Part shown: one piece after another, positions 12,600-23,544 of the stretch
Position numbering within the stretch: position 1 is the stretch's first letter
How the letters are laid out: every line of letters starts with the position of its first letter
From: Syngnathus acus
Taxonomy: Eukaryota; Chordata; Actinopteri; Syngnathiformes; Syngnathidae
Reading direction: 5' to 3'
Length of the DNA: 64,000 nt
NCBI RefSeq assembly: GCF_901709675.1
Contig: NC_051101.1
Coordinates: forward strand, 7,648,501-7,712,500
The notes under the pieces: model-generated
What the model was told of the DNA's origin: nothing
What the model saw: only the letters and a program-made list of their open reading frames with translations
Databases searched by the model: none
Position numbers and translations under genes: made by a program

Positions 12600-13322
12600 C
12601 TGTTTAACACAATACAGCTCCTGGCTTTACATCTGGTGTGTTAAAGAGACATTTCCTAAACAATGGATGAGCCCAACTTAATAAATGACTGCAACATTTT
12701 CAGTTCAAAGGACTATCAAGATTATTTTGTGTTAATATTTTATGTTGATCTAAGTAGGCTGGCACCTATTCCCTTTTTGTATCTTATCTTGTGTTGAGCT
12801 TTACATGAAATTCCTATTTGTGGATCATAATCAGTATAGCAGTTTAAAAAATACAATTTTCATAAAATATAGAGAATAAATGTATCTCAAAATCACCTCT
12901 CTGTGGCGGAAATCACTCTCAATAATATAAAGCATCCGCACCAAGGTACTAGAAGCAGTTTTATAATGTTGAATCATTCATATCCCAATGACAAAGAATC
13001 AGAAGTAAACAGGCTTAAATTTCATCCTTCTTGATATTTCCAAATGGGTTGTATGGATGCCGAGGGAGAACCAAAAAATTTGTAGCGCCTGACAAAGCCA
13101 CCCCATGGCTCCTAAATGCTAATGAGACATTTGGGAGCAAGAGTGCGGTGAAGGAATGAGTGCAAAACCTTTAGATATCATCCCCTTAGGAATAACAACA
13201 TAGTAGGTGAACACAATGAACCTGAACAATTAAAGAGCAAAATCGTCACTATTGTCTTAAAGGTAGGTGGAAATAAAATGGTGGAAATGTATAGTGTTGT
13301 TGCCATGATGATGTCAACATAC
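12600..13322 (-). other. adgrb1 intron, no recognised feature
   Basis: A 0.7-kb intron between the TM6-TM7 exon and the first tail exon. Nothing beyond AT-rich unique sequence was recognised. Confidence 0.7.
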
Positions 13323-13494
13323 CTCTCTTCGCAGGATGCAATGGACCATGACGATGACAAAGCCTTCCATAGAATCAAAGACAGCAAAAAGAATCTGGAA
13401 TAGTGCAGAGCGCCGATCAGTGATGGCAAGTACGGCTGACATCCACGTGAGAGCCAGAAGGGGCAAAACCACACAGGAGCTCCACAGTGAGGCC
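13323..13494 (-). CDS. adgrb1: adgrb1 exon: TM6, ECL3 and TM7
   Basis: This 172-nt exon has phase 2 in and phase 0 out. It encodes [20 protein letters not shown] (TM6), then [20 protein letters not shown] and [13 protein letters not shown] (TM7 and start of the tail). It is nearly identical to mammalian BAI1. Acceptor ctgcag|ggcc, donor gag|gtatgt. Residues about 842-899. Confidence 0.97.
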
Positions 13495-15500
13495 CTGCAG
13501 AATGGGAATAGGATAGCAGTCAAAGACAGCAGCGATAACTTTTCATCAACATAGCCCAGGAAGAAAATAATTATGCTATAAATTAAAATCTACTGTTTTC
13601 CAGTGTTGTTAATGTTCAAAACACATTTAATTTCTATGATCTTAAAAAAACAAAAAAAAAACACTTCTCAAAGCTCCCCTGTATAGTTCATTCATTAAAA
13701 AGAGCATTCTACTTTAACGGTGCATGAACACATCACAACACATTCTTTGCACTACAGCCACCTTAGGAAAACCATACATCCAACTCTCACATATATGTTT
13801 ATATTTACATATATTCCATGCATGTATGTTCAAGATGGCTCAGAAAAATTGTAATATATATAGTTTTAAAGGGAAAAGAAGGACGAGCAAAGGTGAGGGG
13901 CACCGGGTATATCAGGCCAGGACAGAATGTAAATAATAACAGAAAAAAATGGCCAGAGAAGGACAAGCAGGACAGAGGCATAGGCTGAAGAAATACCAAA
14001 ACTTGACTTCTTTTTACAAACGTCTCCCTTTCCTTTTAAGTTATTTTCAACCATTCAACATAACTTCGATATAAGAGGAAAATTACAAGAAAAATTGGTT
14101 CTTTATGCTTGCAACAGAAAATAATCAAGATTAAAAAAAGGACATCTTGGGTCATTTCATCAAAGTTCTCTGACTTTACCTTAAGTAGTACTGTTTTACT
14201 AGTTACGAAAAGGGTATTAATTGTTTTCTTCTGTGACTTCTTTGGAAATCTTGATGCTATGATGTGAATGAAGTCAACCCAGCCCAAAAGTGTCTTATTA
14301 TAGTAATCACAATCCACTGATACAAAATCTTTAAAATAGGCCTGAATCATTAATTTGAGGGAAGCTGGACTGATTAATATTTTGGGTTTAGTCATCGACT
14401 TTATCCTTTGTATGGACTTTTTGCATGTTCTCTCACTGTTTGTGTGGATTTTTTCTGGCTAGTGTTTTTGAACTTTTAAAACCCTTTGGAAGCAATACAT
14501 ATTCTGTTGATATGTATGTATCAATTACAGTCATAGTCATGAACATAGAAGATAGATTAAAAAGTAAACTAGGATGCTAAACCTAATTATTCCAACAGCA
14601 ATTTTTTTAATTTTCCTATTGGTGCTATTGGGTTAGTTTGCATTTAAAGACTTTGTTGTGCTATAACTCTAAAATATACTATTCACAACATTTATTTTGC
14701 TTTTGTAAAAAAAAACAAAAAAAAAAACAAGAGGTGACAATTTAAAAAGATCTGATGTGCCAATTATTTGCATATATTGCATATTAGGGATAGGTATGGC
14801 ACACTGGGACTTATGTTTGACTGTCCAATACCGCAATCTCAGATCATGCAGTTACAACAATACCCATCAACGACCACACATGCACACACTCACAGCGGGA
14901 CGCCCACACAATCTGTCCCTTACAGATTAGGAATGTGCTTTTCAGTCACCAGAAAGAAAACCACTCACATAAAAAAATTGTTTTAAATCCCAAACTTCAC
15001 TCCTCTTAAACATGTAATTAAAATACTGTATAAATTTAGCCAATCATTTTGTTGTTTATAATTGTAATGAATATCACTAACTGAAACATTTAGGTTTGAC
15101 ATTCAATGATAAATATGAGACAAGTGCTCATCATTTCAGATCTTTCTTCTAGGTATTATATGTCTGACTAGACAACCTACAATATCACGCATTTTGTTTG
15201 AACTCGTACATCTTTTAGGTGAGCAATAGTCGTTAAACATGTGACTGGCAGGTTACCAAAGTCTGTGTAACATATCTATTCCATTCTTTTGGTTCACACA
15301 AACAAACAATGCATTTTGTTACCAATAACATCAAAGTTGCATGTCAGATTCAAAGTTACAAAATTCCTGTTTATAAAAACTCAACGTGGCTCTCTTGTCT
15401 CATGTTTAACTTTTTATGTCAAACCAGATGTTACAAACTGTCATCAACAAAAAGGAAATAATTTGTGTCACTGTTCCAATACTGTTGGAGGGGCAAATAT
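13495..15500 (-). other. adgrb1 intron, part on the TM6-TM7 side of the composite insertion
   Basis: Unique AT-rich intron DNA running from the TM6-TM7 exon to the target-site duplication at 15493-15500. No gene, RNA or clear repeat seen. Confidence 0.65.
15493..15500. repeat. 8-bp target-site duplication, left
   Basis: The sequence gcaaatat directly precedes the TAGGGGTG terminus of the left MITE and is repeated exactly at 22647-22654, after the right MITE. Confidence 0.85.
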
Positions 15501-16034
15501 TAGGGGTGTAACGATTCATCAATACATCGATATAATGCTCTACGATTTGTTGGCATCGATGCTAAACATAAACATCGATCTATATCGCCCGTTTTTGACC
15601 TCGGACATTAGACACGACTGTATTTTGAAATCCAGTTCATTGTTGCTTGCTTCCTCTTTCCGGGAGCAGTGCGCGGCGTGTTGTGTTGTGAGCAGAGCAG
15701 GCACGTGAAAGGGGAGCCGACAACTACGCGGCTCCTGGGCAGGTGCTATGGCTAGTGTCCAAGAAGACGAGGAAATCCGCTCCCCTTTGGGCTTCAAGTC
15801 ATTCGTTTGGAAGCACTTTGTAATTTCCTAAATAAAGAGTTTGCAGTACCTTGTTGATTTTGCGTATGAATTGTTATAAATCAGGATATTGTTCTATATC
15901 GATTGTAGAGCACTATATCGTGATGTATCGTGAATGAATCACAGCAGGCTTTACGATATCGGCAAATATCGTATCGTGGTCCTTTGTATCGATATGATAT
16001 CGTATCGTTACAAAACCCGCGATTTACACCCCTA
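15501..16034 (+). mobile_element. hAT-like MITE, left copy (534 bp)
   Basis: A complete element with 11-bp inverted termini (TAGGGGTGTAA / TTACACCCCTA) and subterminal ATCGAT-rich repeats. It keeps a start codon and the first residues of a BED-type hAT transposase (see 15748-15831), followed after an internal deletion by an AATAAA near 15831. This is the layout of an internal-deletion derivative. It has the same orientation as the copy at 22119-22646 but differs by several small indels and substitutions. Confidence 0.85.
15748..15831 (+). pseudogene. hAT transposase remnant: N-terminus with BED-finger start
   Basis: This 27-codon frame reads MASVQEDEEIRSPLGFKSFV then WKHFVIS and stops. F-K-S-x-V-W-K-H-F is the start of the BED zinc finger of hAT/ZBED transposases, where a glycine normally follows HF. 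Here the frame runs directly into VIS-stop and an AATAAA, so the rest of the gene was lost by internal deletion. The partner frame in the right MITE has the same length and the same junction. Confidence 0.65.
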
Positions 16035-19000
16035 GTTTGTAACCCTAACCTTGATTTAAAACCCTAGTCGGAAACCCTAACCCTAGCTTGAAACCCTAAT
16101 TAGCAATGGCAAAACTCCTTGGAAACCCTGGTCGGAAACCCTAACCCTAGATTTGAAAGCCTAGTTAGAAACCCTAATCTTAGAAACCCTAAAAGTAGTT
16201 TGAAACCCTCGTTGGAAACCCTAACCTTAGCTTTAAAACCTAGTTTGTAACCCTAAGCTTGGTTTAAAACCCTAGTCGGAAACCCTACCCCTTGTTTGAA
16301 ACTTTAATTAGCGATGGCAAAACTCCTTGGAAACCCTGGTCGGAAACCCTAACCTTAGTTTTGAAAGCCTAGATAGAAACCCTGATCTTAGAAACCATAA
16401 AAGTAGTTTGAAACCCTCGTTGGAAACCCTAACCCTAGCATTAAAACCAAGTTTGTAACCCTAACCTTTGTTTAAAACCCTAGTCGGAAACCCTAACCCT
16501 AGTTTGAAACCCTAAATAGCAATGGCAAAACTCCTTGGAAACCCTGGTCGGAAACCCTAACCCTCGTTTTGAAAGCCTAGTTAGAAACCCTAATCTTAGA
16601 AACCCTAAAAGTAGTTTGAAACCCTCGTTGGAAACCCTAACCCTAGCTTTAAAACCTAGTTTGAAACCCTAACCTTGGTTTAAAACCCTAGTCGGAAACC
16701 CTGAGCCTAGTTTGAAACCCTAATTAGCGATGGCAAAACTTCTTGGAAACCCTAGTCGGAAACCCTAACCCTAGTTTTGAAAGCCTAGTTAGAAACCCTA
16801 ACCCTAACTCTAGTTTTGAAAGCCTAGTTAGTAACCCTAACCCTAACTCTAACTCTAACTCTAACTCTAACTCTAACCCTAACCCTAACCCTAACTCTAA
16901 CTCTAACTAACTCTAACCCTAACCCTAACCCTAACCCTAGTTTTGAAAGCCTAGTTAGAAACCCTAACCCCAACCCTAATCCTAACCCTAACCCTAACTT
17001 TGGAAACCCTAGTCGAAAACCCTAACCCTAGATTTGAAAGCCTAGTTAGAAACCCCAATCTTAGAAACCCTAAAAGTAGTTTGAAACCCTCGTTGGAAAC
17101 CCTAACCCTAGCTTTAAAACCTAGTTTGAGACCCTAACCTGGTTTAAAACCCTAGTCGGAAACCCTGAGCTAGTTTGAAACCCTAATTAGCGATGGCAAA
17201 ACTCTTTGGAAACCCTAGTCGGAAACCCTAACCCGAGTTTTGAAAGCCTAGTTAGAAACCCTAACCCTAACCCTAACTCTAGTTTTGAAAGCCTAGTTAG
17301 TAACCCTAACCCTAACCCTAACCCTAACTCTAACTCTAACCCTAACCCTAACCCTAACTCTAACCCTAACCCTAACCCTAACCCTAGTTTTGAAAGCCTA
17401 GTTAGAAACCCTAACCCCAACCCTAATCCTAACCCTAACCCTAACTTTGGAAACCCTAGTCGAAAACCCTAACCCAGTTTTGAAGCCTAGTTAGAAACCC
17501 TAATCTTAGAAACCCTAAAAGTAATTTGAAAGCCTTGTTGGAAACCTTAAGCCTAGCTTTAAAACCTAGTTTGTAACCCTAACCTTGGTTTAAAACCCTA
17601 GTCGGAAACCCTAACCCTAGTTTGAAACCCTAATTAGCAATGGCAAAACTCCTTGGAAACCCTGGTCGGAAACCCTAACCCTCGTTTTGAAAGCCTAGTT
17701 AGAAACCCTAATCTTAGAAACCCTAAAGTAGTTTGAAACCCTCGTTGGAAACCCTAACCCTAGCTTTAAAACCTAGTTTGAAACCCTAACCTTGGTTTTA
17801 AAACCCTAGTCGGAAACCCTGAGCCTAGTTTGAAACCCTAATTAGCGATGGCAAAACTTCTTGGAAACCCTAGTCGGAAACCCTAACCCTAGTTTTGAAA
17901 GCCTAGTTAGAAACCCTAACCCTAACTCTAGTTTTGAAAGCCTAGTTAGTAACCCTAACCCTAACTCTAACTCTAACTCTAACTCTAACTCTAACTCTAA
18001 CTCTAACTCTAACCCTAACCCTAACTTTAACTAACTCTAACCCTAACCCTAACCCTAGTTTTGAAAGCCTAGTTAGAAACCCTAACCCCAACCCTAATCC
18101 TAACCCTAACCCTAACCCTAACTTTGGAAACCCTAGTCGAAAACCCTAACCCTAGATTTGAAAGCCTAGTTAGAAACCCCAATCTTAGAAACCCTAAAAG
18201 TAGTTTGAAACCCTCGTTGGAAACCCTAACCCTAGCTTTAAAACCTAGTTTGAGACCCTAACCTTGGTTTAAAACCCTAGTCGGAAACCCTGAGCCTAGT
18301 TTGAAACCCTAATTAGCGATGGCAAAACTCTTTGGAAACCCTAGTCGGAAACCCTAACCCGAGTTTTGAAAGCCTAGTTAGAAACCCTAACCCTAACCCT
18401 AACTCTAGTTTTGAAAGCCTAGTTAGTAACCCTAACCCTAACCCTAACCCTAACCCTAACCCTAACTCTAACCCTAACCCTAACCCTAACTCTAACCCTA
18501 AGTCTAACCCTAACCCTAACCCTAGTTTTGAAAGCCTAGTTAGAAACCCTAACCCCAACCCTAATCCTAACCCTAACCCTAACTTTGGAAACCCTAGTCG
18601 AAAACCCTAACCCCAGTTTTGAAAGCCTAGTTAGAAACCCTAATCTTAGAAACCCTAAAAGTAATTTGAAAGCCTTGTTGGAAACCTTAAGCCTAGCTTT
18701 AAAACCTAGTTTGTAACCCTAACCTTGGTTTAAAACCCTAGTCGGAAACCCTAACCCTAGTTTGAAACCCTAATTAGCAATGGCAAAACTCCTTGGAAAC
18801 CCTGGTCGGAAACCCTAACCCTCGTTTTGAAAGCCTAGTTAGAAACCCTAATCTTAGAAACCCTAAAAGTAGTTTGAAACCCTCGTTGGAAACCCTAACC
18901 CTAGCTTTAAAACCTAGTTTGAAACCCTAACCTTGGTTTAAAACCCTAGTCGGAAACCCTGAGCCTAGTTTGAAACCCTAATTAGCGATGGCAAAACTTC

Positions 19001-22000
19001 TTGGAAACCCTAGTCGGAAACCCTAACCCTAGTTTTGAAAGCCTAGTTAGAAACCCTAACCCTAACTCTAGTTTTGAAAGCCTAGTTAGTAACCCTAACC
19101 CTAACTCTAACTCTAACTCTAACCCTAACCCTAACTTTAACTAACTCTAACCCTAACCCTAACCCTAGTTTTGAAAGCCTAGTTAGAAACCCTAACCCCA
19201 ACCCTAACCCTAACCCTAACTTTGGAAACCCTAGTCGAAAACCCTAACCCTAGATTTGAAAGCCTAGTTAGAAACCCCAATCTTAGAAACCCTAAAAGTA
19301 GTTTGAAACCCTCGTTGGAAACCCTAACCCTAGCTTTAAAACCTAGTTTGAGACCCTAACCTTGGTTTAAAACCCTAGTCGGAAACCCTGAGCCTAGTTT
19401 GAAACCCTAATTAGCGATGGCAAAACTCTTTGGAAACCCTAGTCGGAAACCCTAACCCGAGTTTTGAAAGCCTAGTTAGAAACCCTAACCCTAACCCTAA
19501 CTCTAGTTTTGAAAGCCTAGTTAGTAACCCTAACCCTAACCCTAACCCTAACCCTAACCCTAACCCTAACTCTAACCCTAACCCTAACTCTAACCCTAAG
19601 TCTAACCCTAACCCTAACCCTAGTTTGAAAGCCTAGTTAGAAACCCTAACCCCAACCCTAATCCTAACCCTAACCCTAACTTTGGAAACCCTAGTCGAAA
19701 ACCCTAACCCCAGTTTTGAAAGCCTAGTTAGAAACCCTAATCTTAGAAACCCTAAAAGTAATTTGAAAGCCTTGTTGGAAACCTTAAGCCTAGCTTTAAA
19801 CCTAGTTTGTAACCCTAACCTTGGTTTAAAACCCTAGTCGGAAACCCTAACCCTAGTTTGAAACCCTAATTAGCAATGGCAAAACTCCTTGGAAACCCTG
19901 GTCGGAAACCCTAACCCTCGTTTTGAAAGCCTAGTTAGAAACCCTAATCTTAGAAACCCTAAAAGTAGTTTGAAACCCTCGTTGGAAACCCTAACCCTAG
20001 CTTTAAAACCTAGTTTGAAACCCTAACCTTGGTTTAAAACCCTAGTCGGAAACCCTGAGCCTAGTTTGAAACCCTAATTAGCGATGGCAAAACTTCTTGG
20101 AAACCCTAGTCGGAAACCCTAACCCTAGTTTTGAAAGCCTAGTTAGAAACCCTAACCCTAACTCTAGTTTTGAAAGCCTAGTTAGTAACCCTAACCCTAA
20201 CTCTAACTAACTCTAACTCTAACCCTAACCCTAACTTTAACTAACTCTAACCCTAACCCTAACCCTAGTTTTGAAAGCCTAGTTAGAAACCCTAACCCCA
20301 ACCCTAACCCTAACCCTAACTTTGGAAACCCTAGTCGAAAACCCTAACCCTAGATTTGAAAGCCTAGTTAGAAACCCCAATCTTAGAAACCCTAAAAGTA
20401 GTTTGAAACCCTCGTTGGAAACCCTAACCCTAGCTTTAAAACCTAGTTTGAGACCCTAACCTTGGTTTAAAACCCTAGTCGGAAACCCTGAGCCTAGTTT
20501 GAAACCCTAATTAGCGATGGCAAAACTCTTTGGAAACCCTAGTCGGAAACCCTAACCCGAGTTTTGAAAGCCTAGTTAGAAACCCTAACCCTAACCCTAA
20601 CTCTAGTTTTGAAAGCCTAGTTAGTAACCCTAACCCTAACTCTAACTCTAACCCTAACCCTAACCCTAACTCTAACCCTAAGTCTAACCCTAACCCTAAC
20701 CCTAGTTTTGAAAGCCTAGTTAGAAACCCTAACCCCAACCCTAATCCTAACCCTAACCCTAACTTTGGAAACCCTAGTCGAAAACCCTAACCCCAGTTTT
20801 GAAAGCCTAGTTAGAAACCCTAATCTTAGAAACCCTAAAAGTAATTTGAAAGCCTTGTTGGAAACCTTAAGCCTAGCTTTAAAACCTAGTTTGTAACCCT
20901 AACCTTGGTTTAAAACCCTAGTCGGAAACCCTAACCCTAGTTTGAAACCCTAATTAGCAATGGCAAACTCCTTGGAAACCCTGGTCGGAAACCCTAACCC
21001 TCGTTTTGAAAGCCTAGTTAGAAACCCTAATCTTAGAAACCCTAAAAGTAGTTTGAAACCCTCGTTGGAAACCCTAACCCTAGCTTTAAAACCTAGTTTG
21101 AAACCCTAACCTTGGTTTAAAACCCTAGTCGGAAACCCTGAGCCTAGTTTGAAACCCTAATTAGCGATGGCAAAACTTCTTGGAAACCCTAGTCGGAAAC
21201 CCTAACCCTAGTTTTGAAAGCCTAGTTAGAAACCCTAACCCTAACTCTAGTTTTGAAAGCCTAGTTAGTAACCCTAACCCTAACTCTAACTCTAACCCTA
21301 ACCCTAACTTTAACTAACTCTAACCCTAACCCTAACCCTAGTTTTGAAAGCCTAGTTAGAAACCCTAACCCCAACCCTAACCCTAACCCTAACTTTGGAA
21401 ACCCTAGTCGAAAACCCTAACCCTAGATTTGAAAGCCTAGTTAGAAACCCTAAAAGTAGTTTGAAACCCTCGTTGGAAACCCTAACCCTAGCTTTAAAAC
21501 CTAGTTTGAGACCCTAACCTTGGTTTAAAACCCTAGTCGGAAACCCTGAGCCTAGTTTGAAACCCTAATTAGCGATGGCAAAACTCTTTGGAAACCCTAG
21601 TCGGAAACCCTAACCCGAGTTTTGAAAGCCTAGTTAGAAACCCTAACCCTAACCCTAACTCTAGTTTTGAAAGCCTAGTTAGTAACCCTAACCCTAACTC
21701 TAACTCTAACCCTAACCCTAACCCTAACCCTAACTCTAACCCTAAGTCTAACCCTAACCCTAACCCTAGTTTTGAAAGCCTAGTTAGAAACCCTAACCCC
21801 AACCCTAATCCTAACCCTAACTTTGGAAACCCTAGTCGAAAACCCTAACCCCAGTTTTGAAAGCCTAGTTAGAAACCCTAATCTTAGAAACCCTAAAAGT
21901 AATTTGAAAGCCTTGTTGGAAACCTTAAGCCTAGCTTTAAAACCTAGTTTGTAACCCTAACCTTGGTTTAAAACCCTAGTCGGAAACCCTAACCCTAGTT

Positions 22001-22118
22001 TGAAACCCTAATTAGCAATGGCAAAACTCCTTGGAAACCCTGGTCGGAAACCCTAACTCTAGTTTTGAAAGCCTAGTTAGAAACCCTATTCTTAGAAACC
22101 CTAAAAGTAGTTTGAAAT
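16035..22118. repeat. Telomere-like satellite array, 208-bp monomer and ~1.1-kb higher-order unit
   Basis: About 6.1 kb of tandem repeats dominated by aaaccctaaccct phrases. The simplest monomer is 208 bp: the marker gtttgtaa or gtttgaaa recurs at 16035, 16243, 16451 and 16659. From about 17.2 kb a higher-order unit appears. The marker gtaatttgaaagccttgttgg recurs near 17520, 18660, 19768, 20840 and 21899, spacings of about 1,140, 1,108, 1,072 and 1,059 bp. Some monomers contain runs of CCCTAA or the variant CTCTAA of changing length, and these cause the shrinkage. Open frames of NPNPNP / GLGLGL type over it are artefacts. Confidence 0.9.
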
Positions 22119-22646
22119 TAGGGGTGTAACGATTCATCGATACACATCAATTAATCGATATAATGCTCTACGATTTGTTGGCATCGATGCTAAACGTAAA
22201 CATCGATCTATATCGCCCGTTTTTGACCTTTTGACGAGACTTTATTTTGAAATTCAGTTCATTGTTGCTTGCTTCCTCTTTCCGGGAGCAGTGTTGTGTT
22301 GTGAGCAGAGCAGGCATGTGAAAGGGGAGCCGACAACTACGCAGCTCCTGGGCTGGTGCTATGGCTAGTGTCCAAGAAGACGAGGAAATTCGCTCCCCTT
22401 TGGGCTTCAAGTCATTCGTTTGGAAGCACTTTGTAATTTCCTAAATAAAGAGTTTGCGGTACCTTGTTGATTTTGCGTATGAATTGTTATAAATCAGGAT
22501 ATTGTTCTATATCGATCGTAGAGCACTATATCGTGATGTATCGTGAATGAATCACAGCAGGCTTTAAGATATCTGCAAATATCGTATCGTTTTCTTTGGA
22601 TCGATATGATATCGTATCGTTACAAAACTCGCGATTTACACCCCTA
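22119..22646 (+). mobile_element. hAT-like MITE, right copy (528 bp)
   Basis: Same family and orientation as 15501-16034, with the same termini. Differences include an extra acatcaatta-type segment near the left end and a shorter stretch after gggagcagtg. The several-percent divergence means the two copies are not a recent perfect duplication, or have since drifted apart. Confidence 0.85.
22361..22444 (+). pseudogene. hAT transposase N-terminal remnant in the right MITE
   Basis: An 84-nt open frame of the same length as at 15748-15831, again starting MASVQEDEEIRS and ending at WKHF-VIS-stop. The shared deletion junction shows that both MITEs descend from one deleted element, not two independent deletions. 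Confidence 0.6.
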
Positions 22647-22654
22647 GCAAATAT
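22647..22654. repeat. 8-bp target-site duplication, right
   Basis: The sequence gcaaatat directly follows the CACCCCTA terminus of the right MITE and matches 15493-15500 exactly. Confidence 0.85.
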
Positions 22655-22806
22655 ATTTCCGGAATTGGATGCATATAAAGCTAGGTTTGAGTAAAAATGA
22701 GTCTGATAATGAAAACAGAACCAATCGAGTGAGGGAGAACAAGAGAGGTGTACAGTTGAGAAGATAGAAGCAAGAAGAGTTAAGGAAAATAATTAGCGGG
22801 ACTAAC

Positions 22807-22905
22807 ATGGCGTTACTGGTAGCTGTGGTGGATACGTCAGCCGACGAGATAACTCCACACTTGGCACATTTGAGCGTCATATTGTACAGTGGCACTGTCA
22901 TCTGA
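22807..22905 (-). CDS. adgrb1: adgrb1 exon: optional third-loop segment (99 nt)
   Basis: This 99-nt, phase 2-2 exon encodes QMTVPLYNMTLKCAKCGVIS then SADVSTTATSNAM, within intracellular loop 3. It is a multiple of three with matching phases, so skipping keeps the frame and gives RAG-ASLW, the form I recall for the human BAI1 reference protein. BAI3 includes an equivalent segment. I infer it is alternatively spliced. Donor at|gttagt is weak. Exon end is 160 bp from the composite insertion at 15501-22646. Residues about 809-841. Confidence 0.92.
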
Positions 22906-23544
22906 CTGCAAAGTCAAATTAACACGCTGTAACAACAACACAAACAGATACAAATGCACCTATACACAGATTCATACATATGTACATACAAGCACACAAA
23001 AACAAAACAGTCACGCCAACAGTGAGTCACAGTAGTCTCGCACAATCTCTCTCTCAGGGTTTTGAGTCAGCTCAGAGTGTTTGTGTCTCAAGCTTTTATC
23101 TAATATGACTTGGAAGAAGATCGCAGCATGGATAAGACTGTCATCACATATTTGATTTTCTTGAAAGGAAAAAAAACACAAACATGATAGCCTGCGATGT
23201 TTGGGACTCTGCACTGAGTGCTCAATATTATACCAGCTAGTCATTCATCTGCTTGTATTACATGAAAGCCATATCACATTCAATTTTACGTACGTCTAGT
23301 GATTATCTCATACAAAAATCAACAACACATTTAAAGTGCATCTACTGAGGATATAGCATTTTAATTCCTTGTATACAAATAGTTGACTCTCTGGAGAAAG
23401 CTATCAAGTGTGAATTTACACCACCAACTACATCTTTCATGAGCAGCCAAATTCTGAGAATTTGTCTCTGGGCAAGCTACTCTGATGCCACTGTGCGGTT
23501 AACATACTGAAAATTCGGTTATGGGAAACAGAGGCCAGAGGCCA

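Larger units (their letters stand above)
15501..22646. mobile_element. Composite insertion: hAT-like MITE + telomere-like satellite + MITE
   Basis: This 7,146-bp unit starts TAGGGGTGTAA and ends TTACACCCCTA, a perfect 11-bp terminal inverted repeat. It is flanked by a perfect 8-bp direct repeat, gcaaatat, at 15493-15500 and 22647-22654. An 8-bp duplication is the hAT-superfamily hallmark. Inside, two same-orientation MITE copies bracket a satellite array. The inner flanks of the two copies (gtttgtaa after the left copy, tttgaaat before the right) do not match as a duplication, so the pair was not formed by two independent insertions next to an array. It lies in an adgrb1 intron. Confidence 0.85.

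Noticed and set aside
17187-21848. Open reading frames of NPNPNPNS and GLGLGLEL type on both strands, with repeated 75-92 residue proteins
   Set aside because: They are translations of CCCTAA/TTAGGG repeats, whose six-base unit is open in several frames. They have no start context, vary with repeat length and resemble no family.
16035-22118. A real chromosome end or a fusion relic (interstitial telomere)
   Set aside because: Exons of one gene continue on both sides, the array is bracketed by MITEs, and the outer flanks are an 8-bp duplication. An end-to-end fusion would show head-to-head telomere repeats and no duplication.
16035-22118. CRISPR-like array of repeats and spacers
   Set aside because: The repeats are contiguous satellite monomers without unique spacers, and the DNA is vertebrate.
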